From JBBSOW01 sp038259365 (GTDB lineage Bacteria; Actinomycetota; Actinomycetes; Propionibacteriales; Propionibacteriaceae), in NCBI GenBank assembly GCA_038259365.1, contig JBBSOW010000051.1, positions 1 to 21,638 of the forward strand: a stretch of DNA of 21,638 nt, written 5' to 3'. The notes beneath the pieces are model-generated. The model searched no databases, had not been told where the DNA came from, and saw only the letters and a program-made list of their open reading frames with translations. Position 1 is the first letter of the stretch; each line of letters begins with the position of its first letter. The translations under genes were made by a program, and so were the position numbers. Shown in pieces: positions 6,965-13,204 of the stretch.

Positions 6965-7804
6965 TCAACTTTTGGGCGCGGAATCAAACCACTTCTTGTA
7001 GATTTCGTCGTACTTACCGTCGTCCTTGGCCTTGGTCAGGGTCTCGTTGATCTTCTCGGCGAGGGCGGTGCCGCTGTCGCTGTCCTTTTGCACCATGAAC
7101 CCGTAGCTCTCGCCCGTGTCGAACTCCTTCACCACCTTCATGTCGGTGTTCTCCTTGGCGTAGTCGAACACGAGGCCGTTGTCGTTCATCGCGGCGTCCA
7201 CGCGACCCGACAGCGTGGCGGCGAGCTGGGAGGGGGCGTCTTCGAAGACGACGATCTGGTAGCCGTTGTCGTCCTTATTGTCTTCGGCGTACTTCTGACC
7301 CGTCGTGTCGGTCTGCACGCCGAGCTGCTTGCCCTTCAGCGAGGAGAGGTCGGTGATACCCGAATCGGCCTTAGCGAGCAACGCCTGCGTAGCCTGGAAA
7401 TAGGGATCGGAGAACAGCACGGCCTTCTGGCGCGCCTCGGTGATCGTCACCGCGCCCAGGGCGGCGTCACACTTCTTGGCGGCGAAGACCGCACCCGAGG
7501 TCATGGAGGCGAAATCGATGTCGACGATTTTCTGCTTCACGCCGAGATTCTTGGCCACGAGATCCATCAGGTCGATGTCGAAGCCGACGATCTCATTCGA
7601 GGAGTCCTTGAACTCGAAGGGCTTGTACGACAGGTGGGTGCACACGGTCAGCGCACTGGGATCGACGAGCGCAATGCCGGCGGCGGCGCCCGTGGACGGG
7701 GCGGCTGCCGGCTCGGACGAGCCTCCGCAGGCCGAAACCGCCACCATGCTCAGCACCGCGACGCCGCCGAGGCAGGCGGTACGGATTCTTGAAAAGTTCT
7801 TCAC
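6965..7804 (-). CDS. Amino-acid ABC transporter substrate-binding lipoprotein, 279 aa
   Basis: This is an extracellular solute-binding protein of family 3 (periplasmic-binding-protein-like II fold) that captures an amino acid for the permease and ATPase encoded downstream. A lipoprotein signal is clear: basic start, hydrophobic helix and lipobox VSAC with Cys26 as the lipid site, followed by a Ser/Ala/Pro-rich tether. Domain I has LTVCTHLSYKPFEFKD and IVGFDIDLMDLVAKNLG. The hinge region has ALGAVTITEARQKAVLFSDP, and domain II has KGKQLGVQTDTTGQKYAED. I place the start at GTG 7804, because an AAGGAG ribosome binding site lies six bases before it; a longer in-frame reading to 7873 adds 23 residues in front of the signal peptide with no such site. 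It is the first gene of the operon. Substrate is probably a polar amino acid such as Glu or Gln, not determined. Confidence 0.93.
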   Translation of the reverse strand: MKNFSRIRTACLGGVAVLSMVAVSACGGSSEPAAAPSTGAAAGIALVDPSALTVCTHLSYKPFEFKDSSNEIVGFDIDLMDLVAKNLGVKQKIVDIDFASMTSGAVFAAKKCDAALGAVTITEARQKAVLFSDPYFQATQALLAKADSGITDLSSLKGKQLGVQTDTTGQKYAEDNKDDNGYQIVVFEDAPSQLAATLSGRVDAAMNDNGLVFDYAKENTDMKVVKEFDTGESYGFMVQKDSDSGTALAEKINETLTKAKDDGKYDEIYKKWFDSAPKS

Positions 7805-7810
7805 GGATGT

Positions 7811-7816
7811 CTCCTT
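7811..7816 (-). promoter_or_regulatory. Ribosome binding site fixing the binding-protein start
   Basis: Minus-strand AAGGAG lies six bases before GTG 7804. It supports this start over the upstream ATG at 7873. Confidence 0.8.
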
Positions 7817-7889
7817 GTAGATGCGGTTGATCATCCCTGGCAGATTCTCACGACAGTCGGGCAATGGCCCCACGACCCACCGAATAGAT

Positions 7890-7921
7890 ACCGTTCCGTT
7901 GTCAAACCGTAGCCAAACCGT
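7890..7921. promoter_or_regulatory. 11-bp-spaced direct repeats in the promoter region of the transporter operon
   Basis: CAAACCGT occurs at 7903-7910 and 7914-7921, exactly 11 bases apart. A weaker third unit (TCCGT at 7895-7899) keeps the same spacing, and a further ACCGT lies at 7890-7894. On the minus strand this region also holds TTGACA and TATCTA, which could be promoter elements of the transporter operon, though they are too close together to be one standard pair. Helically phased repeats at this place suggest a regulator binding site on the upstream side of the operon, shared with the divergent gene at 8005. Confidence 0.4.
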
Positions 7922-8004
7922 CGGGGCCCGGCGTTCCGCGCCACCACCAGGGCCGTATCCTGAGCGTCATCGCCAGCCCATCACGGCGAGGTCAGGAGAG
8001 CGGC

Positions 8005-8964
8005 GTGTCACGATCGCGAGGCGGAGCCAGCCTGCGCGTGAGGCTGGCCAACCGGTTGCCGACGGACGGGCCGCTCGCCCGCGTGTGGAGAGGTGTCGCG
8101 GGGACGCTGAGGTCCGCGTTGGACTATCGACTCACCGGGTTGGCGGCCGAGGGCGCGTTCTTCGGGGTGCTCTCCCTCCCGCCGCTGCTCTTCGGCCTGG
8201 CAGGGACCGTCGGATTCCTGGTCCAGACGCTCGAGGTCGGGAAGATTACCGAGCTGCGCTCCGAGCTGTTGTTGCTGGCGCGACAGTTCGTCAGCGGCGA
8301 CGTGATCGCCGAGGTCATTGCGCCCACGCTCGACGACGTCCTCTCGGGCGGCCGCGCCGACGTGGTCTCCATCGGTTTTCTCCTAGCGCTTTGGTCCGGA
8401 TCCCGAGCCGCGAACGTGTTTCTCGACACCATCACGATCGTCTACGGACACACCAGGCGACGCAGTATCCTCCACACCCGAGCCATCAGTTTCGTCGTGT
8501 ATCTGGTCTTTCTCGTCGTCGGCGCCCTGTTTCTTCCCGTCCTCATCGCTGGCCCGCGGGTCATCGCTCGCATCCTGCCCGGCACCCTCGACTGGATGGT
8601 CGTGCTCTACTGGCCCACCGTGATCCTGGTCACGATCTGTTTGCTGGCGATCCTGTTTCACCGCGCCGTTCCCGGGCGGACCACCTGGCGGCACGATATT
8701 CCCGGTGCGGTGTTCACCATGACGCTGTGGATCGGTGGGAGCGCCGCGCTGCGCTGGGCCCTGGCGGCCTCGGTCGGCTCCACCTCGATCTATGGTCCCC
8801 TCGCCGCACCCATCGCCCTGTTGCTGTGGTTCTACCTCACCTCGCTGTCGTTGCTCCTCGGCGCGGCCGTAAACGTCGGCTTCGCCGAGGCCAAGGCGCG
8901 GCCTCCGCTGCTCGAACCCCAGATCATCCCCTGGGGAAAGCTCGGGAACCGAAAACCCGAGTGA
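8005..8964 (+). CDS. YihY/BrkB-family inner-membrane protein, 319 aa
   Basis: This is a multi-pass membrane protein of the YihY/virulence factor BrkB family (UPF0761), whose biochemical role is not established. Hydrophobic segments run at about 50-75, 118-140, 160-185, 198-218, 234-255 and 268-292. The family's C-terminal signature is present: STSIYGPLAAP (259-269), LLLWFYLTSLSLLLGAAVN (272-290). The cytoplasmic loop GSRAANVFLDTITIVYG (132-148) matches the conserved middle region. The start is GTG 8005, after a CAGGAGAG ribosome binding site. The gene diverges from the amino-acid transporter operon and appears to be transcribed alone. Length is typical. The C-terminus is basic and proline-rich. 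Confidence 0.9.
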   Translation: MSRSRGGASLRVRLANRLPTDGPLARVWRGVAGTLRSALDYRLTGLAAEGAFFGVLSLPPLLFGLAGTVGFLVQTLEVGKITELRSELLLLARQFVSGDVIAEVIAPTLDDVLSGGRADVVSIGFLLALWSGSRAANVFLDTITIVYGHTRRRSILHTRAISFVVYLVFLVVGALFLPVLIAGPRVIARILPGTLDWMVVLYWPTVILVTICLLAILFHRAVPGRTTWRHDIPGAVFTMTLWIGGSAALRWALAASVGSTSIYGPLAAPIALLLWFYLTSLSLLLGAAVNVGFAEAKARPPLLEPQIIPWGKLGNRKPE

Positions 8965-9011
8965 TCTCAGGCCACTCCAGAGTCGTCAGATCGTCTTGTC
9001 TACTAAGATGG

Positions 9012-9032
9012 CAATATCATATATTGAGATAT
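9012..9032. promoter_or_regulatory. AT-rich palindrome upstream of the chelatase-like gene
   Basis: CAATAT-CAT-ATATTG (9012-9026) is a perfect 6-bp inverted repeat. It overlaps a second pair, ATATC (9014-9018) and GATAT (9028-9032). Such an AT-rich dyad stands out in this GC-rich DNA and resembles operators of ArsR-type regulators. A weak promoter (TTGGTG, 17 bases, TAAAAC, about 9035-9063) could start just downstream. The regulator is not in this window. Confidence 0.4.
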
Positions 9033-9154
9033 CGGGTTGGTGTTACCGAGGGGTAGGCATAAAACTTGGAGGAACGCGGGTTGTCTCAGATGGCGGTCTG
9101 CCCGCCAAGCCCCATCGGCGATGCCGCCGCCCGTCCCGTCGGAAAGGCCCAGAC

Positions 9155-9973
9155 ATGGCAGCCCCTGCTCTCATCCTGCTCGCCCCTCACGCCAGCAGCG
9201 CCCGCGAACTCGACGTTTTGCACGGCCTCCGCAAGAGCCTGCAGACGCGGCGCCCCGAGTTCAACGTTCAGCTAGCGCTGTTCGGCACCGGCAAGACCTC
9301 CCCCGCCCTGCACCAGGTCGTCTCCCGGCTGGCCAAGTCTGGGGTAGCCGAGGCCGTCGTCGTGCCGCTGGAGTTGTGCGCCGCCTTCAGCGAGGACCAG
9401 ACGCTTCGACGGGTCGTCACCCAGCTCGGCCTCGAGCACGGCTCCCTCCGCCTGGGACTCGCCCGGCCGATCGGCCCCAAGGCGAGCCTGCTCAAGCTGG
9501 TGGATCTGCAGTTGCGCATGGCGTTGAGCAAGCGCCACGCTGCGGAGATCGACGCCCTCGTGCTGTCGGTCGGCGATTGTCGCGACGCGCGCAGCGCCTC
9601 CTTGATGCAACGACGGGCGCGGCAATGGTCGCTACACCACAAGCTACCGGTGGTCACCGCCGTGACGGCGCTGGGCCACACCGATATGGCCGAAGCCATC
9701 AGATCCCTGCGCGCCCAGGGCCGGCGACACGTCGGCGTCGGCTCCTGGTTCCTCACCGCCACCGACGACTATGCGCTGCAAGGCGACGTGGCTCGCCGGC
9801 TGGGCGCTCTCGCCGTCGCCGAACCCTTCGGTAACCAACCCGAGATCTGCGAGCTCGCCCTGGAGCGCTACGTCGTCGCCTGCATGGACCTCATCGACTT
9901 TGGCGACGGTGAACTGGCCGAAGCGAACCGGAAACCCTCCGCCCGTCACCTCCGCGTTGTCGCCAGCGCCTAG
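9155..9973 (+). CDS. Sirohydrochlorin chelatase-like (CbiX/SirB) two-domain protein, 272 aa
   Basis: This protein has two chelatase-type half-domains. The N-terminal half begins LILLAPHASSA, matching the LVLVAHGS motif of CbiX/SirB enzymes, with His12 in the place of the metal-handling histidine. VAEAVVVPLELC (about 64-75) corresponds to the second conserved strand. The C-terminal half begins ALVLSVGDCRDARS, where the histidine is replaced, and ends VAEPFGNQPEICELALERY, typical of the last helix. Family members insert Fe or Co into sirohydrochlorin during siroheme or cobalamin synthesis. The motifs are divergent and no tetrapyrrole genes are nearby, so the substrate is open. ATG 9155 has GGAAAGG eight bases upstream and is preferred over a far upstream in-frame start at 8996 that lacks such a site. 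Confidence 0.75.
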   Translation: MAAPALILLAPHASSARELDVLHGLRKSLQTRRPEFNVQLALFGTGKTSPALHQVVSRLAKSGVAEAVVVPLELCAAFSEDQTLRRVVTQLGLEHGSLRLGLARPIGPKASLLKLVDLQLRMALSKRHAAEIDALVLSVGDCRDARSASLMQRRARQWSLHHKLPVVTAVTALGHTDMAEAIRSLRAQGRRHVGVGSWFLTATDDYALQGDVARRLGALAVAEPFGNQPEICELALERYVVACMDLIDFGDGELAEANRKPSARHLRVVASA

Positions 9974-10072
9974 CGCCATTGCACACCGACGACACGGCTG
10001 GTCCGGGTCGCCTTGTCGATCGCCAAGTCTGATTGAATGGCCGAACAGGTCTAGCGAGGAAGGTCATCCCCA

Positions 10073-11800
10073 TTGTCCATCGGTGAGTACGGTGCGCGCC
10101 TGCGTCGTCGCCTGTCCCAGGCCGCGGGATCGGCCCAGCCGGTGCCAGCGCGAAGCGGTGAGCCCGAGGCGCCCGCGGGCGTAGCGCCTCCCCCTCCCCC
10201 TCCCCCTCGCCCACGCATCGATCCGGTCCCACCCGCCCAGCCGTTTCCGGACGCCCACTACGTGATCGCCATCGACGGCCTGCCGCGAAAGTACGCGGGG
10301 CGGACGGCGTCGATCCTCACCAAGACCCGGTTGTGGTACGAGCGGGCAGGCATCGAATCGACCATCTTGGTCGTGAATCACTCCTCCCAGCTGGAGGATC
10401 TGACCAGCGTCTTGAGGGCCAAGGGCGCTCTCGCCGCCGGCGTTCGGCTGGTCAACCTGCTCGATTACCTGCCGGACGAGACCAGCTACGGCGGACCGCC
10501 CGTCTCCCACTCCATCGACGAGCCCGGCATGCGCTGGATCCGTGACAAAACCCAAGAGGTGTACCGCCTCTTTGACGCCGAGGGCGTGTACCGGGTCTAC
10601 AAACGTTTCGATGACGAGGGCCGCCTGCTGCATCGCGACGAGTTCCACGAGAACAGGTCGCGGACCCGGCGAGACGAATACCGCTCCGACGGTACCCTCC
10701 AACGCACGACGTACATGGATTGGCAGACCAACCGACCACGGCAGGACGTCTTCTTTCGCCGAGACCAAACGCCGATGTTCAACATGTGGTTGGCAAGCGC
10801 TGGTCCAGACGTCGAATCCACCCTGCAGCGCATCAACTACTTCGACAGCGAAGGCGCCCCCGAGCGCGTCGGGTATTCGTTCCCTAAGATTCTGCATTCC
10901 TGCCTCGACAACTTCTTGGGCGAACGCCCGACCTTTGTCACCGTCGAGGCCCGGGGCCTCGATGAGCTGTTCCTGGGGTACCGGCGCGCCTCCGTCAAGA
11001 AGCTGTTCGTCCTCCACAACGCCCACACCCAACCCCCCTTCGACGACGTGGAGAAGATCAGGCCCGCCTACCGCCCCCTGTTCGAGGCACGGGACAAGGC
11101 CGACGCCATCGTGTTTTTGACCAACACCCAGCGCGGCGAGGCGGAACAGACGTTTGGGCACAACGACAACTTCAAAGTGGTTCCCCACTCCGCCCAGGAA
11201 CCCGCCCCGGCCATGGGCGAGCCGGTGGCGCGAGACCCGCACCGCGTCATCATGATGGCCAGGCTGGATCAGCAAAAGCAGGTGAACCACGCGATCAGCG
11301 CGTTTGCGGCCGTCGTGCGCAACGTGCCACAGGCTCGCCTGGAGGTGTACGGAAACGGTCCGGACCAACAAAAGCTCAAAGACCAGATCGCTAGATTAGG
11401 CCTCGGAAAGTCCGTGTTGTTGAAGGGCTTCACCAACGATCCGGGGCGGGTCTACGCCAGCGCCGCCCTCTGCATCATGACGAGCCGCTACGAGGGCGCC
11501 CCGTTGACGGTGCTGGAGAGCCTCATGCACGGGTGTCCGGTGATCAGCTACGACCTCAGGTACGGCCCACCCGACATGATCACTCATGGGGAGAACGGGT
11601 TCCTCGTGCCGTACGGGGACAAGAAAAAGATGGCGGCACGGATCGTCCAGGTGCTGACCGACGACGAACTCCACGCGGCCCTCGTCCGGGGGACCACGAA
11701 CGTCGCCGCCACGTTCAACGAGGAGGCCTTCATCGCTCGTTGGTCGGGACTGTTCAACGAGTTGGAAGGTTCGCCACAGCCCCATGAGCAGCCCCACTAA
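10073..11800 (+). CDS. GT4 glycosyltransferase, TagE/TarM-like, 575 aa
   Basis: This is a cytoplasmic retaining GT-B glycosyltransferase of family GT4. The donor-binding half has RVIMMARLDQQKQVNHAI (about 390-407), YGNGPDQQKLKDQI and the E-x7-E motif (Glu474 and Glu482 in RYEGAPLTVLESLMHGCPVI). The N-terminal half contains a tyrosine- and Asp/Gly-rich beta-strand repeat region (about 160-260, e.g. YRVYKRFDDEGRLLHRDEF, YRSDGTLQRTTYMDW). It resembles the insertion that forms the trimer hub in TarM-like wall-teichoic-acid glycosyltransferases. This suggests glycosylation of a polyol-phosphate polymer, in line with genes to the right. A disordered Pro-rich segment (about 35-55) follows a basic N-terminus. 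Start is TTG 10073: an in-frame TAG lies at 10052, GAGGAAGG is nine bases upstream, and no ATG or GTG is available. It overlaps the next gene by 17 bases. Confidence 0.85.
   Translation: MSIGEYGARLRRRLSQAAGSAQPVPARSGEPEAPAGVAPPPPPPPRPRIDPVPPAQPFPDAHYVIAIDGLPRKYAGRTASILTKTRLWYERAGIESTILVVNHSSQLEDLTSVLRAKGALAAGVRLVNLLDYLPDETSYGGPPVSHSIDEPGMRWIRDKTQEVYRLFDAEGVYRVYKRFDDEGRLLHRDEFHENRSRTRRDEYRSDGTLQRTTYMDWQTNRPRQDVFFRRDQTPMFNMWLASAGPDVESTLQRINYFDSEGAPERVGYSFPKILHSCLDNFLGERPTFVTVEARGLDELFLGYRRASVKKLFVLHNAHTQPPFDDVEKIRPAYRPLFEARDKADAIVFLTNTQRGEAEQTFGHNDNFKVVPHSAQEPAPAMGEPVARDPHRVIMMARLDQQKQVNHAISAFAAVVRNVPQARLEVYGNGPDQQKLKDQIARLGLGKSVLLKGFTNDPGRVYASAALCIMTSRYEGAPLTVLESLMHGCPVISYDLRYGPPDMITHGENGFLVPYGDKKKMAARIVQVLTDDELHAALVRGTTNVAATFNEEAFIARWSGLFNELEGSPQPHEQPH
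10189..10206 (+). repeat. Hexanucleotide tandem repeat inside the glycosyltransferase gene
   Basis: TCCCCC is repeated three times, and the pattern continues for one more T. It encodes the run of seven prolines near residue 45. Copy changes would stay in frame and only alter the length of the proline linker. Confidence 0.8.
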
Positions 11801-13052
11801 GAGATCGGTCGACGCAGAAAAGGGTGATCGGGGCACGCCCAGAATGCGGTCCATCCTCGACGCCGTCTTGCCGCCGCTGGTGGCGATCGCGATCGTGGTG
11901 GCGTTCGAGTGGAGCACCAACTCCATCGACGTCTCACGCTTCAAATGGGACAACGTTCGCTATCTGGCGATGGCGGATCGTTGGTTCTCACCCGAGACGA
12001 TGACCTCCCCCTTCGCCTATCGCTGGGGCACCCCCGCGCTGGCGAAAGTGCTCTCGGACCTGTTCTCGGTCTCGCTCCCCTTGGGGTTCCGTTTAATCGC
12101 CTGGACGGGAGCCGTAGCCCAACTGGTGGCCGTCTTCTGGCTCGTTCGCGAGGTGTTCTCCTCGTCCAAGGCGGGCTGGGCCGGGCTGGTTGTGACCGCG
12201 CTGAGCGTGTGGAACGTCCGTTTCCTCTTGTTCGACCCCTTTCGCCCCGATCATCTCGCCTATCCGATCATTATCCTGGCCAGCCTGGCCGCCCTCAAGC
12301 GGCGCTGGGGATGGTTGCTGGCGTTGACACTGTTGGGCGCCCCGTTTCGCGAGTTCACCGTCGTTCCACTACTGGCGGTCCTGGCCATGCTGGCGACCAC
12401 CAAGCACTGGCGCACCCTGCGGCGACTCATCCTCCTGGCCATCGCCGTGCTGGCCATCAGCGTCGTGCTCCCCCGGGCCATGATCCCGGTGACCGACAAC
12501 AACCGTCAGACCGTGACGATCGCCTCTTTCACCGACGATCTGGCCCACCTGCTCGCCTACGGCGGCCGGCACCTCAACATCCTGCTGGCCTACTTGTCCT
12601 ACTTCGTCCCGGCCCTGATGTTGGCCCGACGCTCCCGGCTGCGCACGCTCAAGGACGGCGTCGACCGAGCATTTCGCCACTATCTCGTGTGGTACAGCCT
12701 GGCCGTCTTCGCGCTCGTGTTCATGGGCGGCACCGACCTGAACCGCTTCCTCACCTACATGGTGGTCCCCCTAGCGATCGCCGTCGGCGGATTGGCCCTG
12801 CTCGCCCCGCCGATCGAGCTCATCGTCGCCGCCGGGGCCACCTTTTGGTTCAACCGGCTCGGAGAACAGATCCCCGACGACTCCGTCCTGGACTACAAGA
12901 ACTTCTGGGGCGCCTACAGCGGGCTTGTGAACCCCGCCACGTTGCAGCGCTACCTGTGGGCGATGGCCTGCGTGGCCCTGGGCTGGGGTGCGCAGCTTCT
13001 CACCAACAAGGACCGGGGTCGGACCCACCGGCAGGTGCGCAAGCGTTCCTGA
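11784..13052 (+). CDS. Polytopic membrane protein, possible GT-C-type glycosyltransferase, 422 aa
   Basis: About nine to ten hydrophobic helices are visible, from LPPLVAIAIVVAF (29-41) to YLWAMACVALGWGAQLL near the end. The first extracytoplasmic loop carries DNVRYLAMADRWF (56-68) and PFAYRWGTPAL (76-86). A D-x3-Y-x(n)-P-x-x-Y-R layout of this kind is seen in several bacterial polyprenyl-phosphate-sugar-dependent GT-C proteins and EpsG-like polymer proteins. FDPFRPDHLAYP (about 152-163) is another conserved-looking loop. I do not recognise a named family. The ATG lies inside the end of the GT4 gene (17-base overlap), so the two are almost certainly cotranscribed and coupled. A role in exporting or extending the same glycopolymer is plausible but unproven. 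A small hairpin (13053-13073) and a strong terminator follow. Confidence 0.65.
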   Translation: MSSPTKRSVDAEKGDRGTPRMRSILDAVLPPLVAIAIVVAFEWSTNSIDVSRFKWDNVRYLAMADRWFSPETMTSPFAYRWGTPALAKVLSDLFSVSLPLGFRLIAWTGAVAQLVAVFWLVREVFSSSKAGWAGLVVTALSVWNVRFLLFDPFRPDHLAYPIIILASLAALKRRWGWLLALTLLGAPFREFTVVPLLAVLAMLATTKHWRTLRRLILLAIAVLAISVVLPRAMIPVTDNNRQTVTIASFTDDLAHLLAYGGRHLNILLAYLSYFVPALMLARRSRLRTLKDGVDRAFRHYLVWYSLAVFALVFMGGTDLNRFLTYMVVPLAIAVGGLALLAPPIELIVAAGATFWFNRLGEQIPDDSVLDYKNFWGAYSGLVNPATLQRYLWAMACVALGWGAQLLTNKDRGRTHRQVRKRS

Positions 13053-13120
13053 GGGCGCCGTTGTCGGGCGCCCGGTGCCAGAAAAAGCCCCGGACCGGGC
13101 GAAGGCTCGGCCAACCGACG

Positions 13121-13167
13121 AAGCGGCGCTGGCCGCCGGGAAGCTCCGGGGGCCAGCGCCGCTTTCC
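13121..13167. terminator. Strong hairpin terminator between convergent genes
   Basis: AAGCGGCGCTGGCC (13121-13134) faces GGCCAGCGCCGCTT (13151-13164), a perfect 14-bp stem whose loop contains a smaller CCGG pair. TTT follows on the plus strand, and a run of A before the stem could serve as T on the minus strand only weakly. It lies between the plus-strand membrane-protein gene and the minus-strand FnIII gene and can stop transcription from both sides. A smaller stem, GGGCGC (13053-13058) with GCGCCC (13068-13073), directly follows the 13052 stop. Confidence 0.85.
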
Positions 13168-13204
13168 GGCTTGGCGCCACCCGGAGATGGCGGTCCCTCG
13201 CGGG

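Noticed and set aside
7821..9056. Plus-strand open frame of 411 codons over the YihY-type gene
   Set aside because: It is a shifted reading of the YihY/BrkB gene, with very Arg-rich translation.
8965..9154. Cobalamin riboswitch before the chelatase-like gene
   Set aside because: I looked for the conserved B12-box and the GCCACTG element; only a partial GCCACT occurs and no convincing fold is visible.
10064..11371. Long open frame of 435 codons on the minus strand opposite the GT4 gene
   Set aside because: It is the complement of a well-supported GT4 gene; its translation is Val/Gly/His-rich with no domain, as expected for antisense frames in GC-rich DNA.
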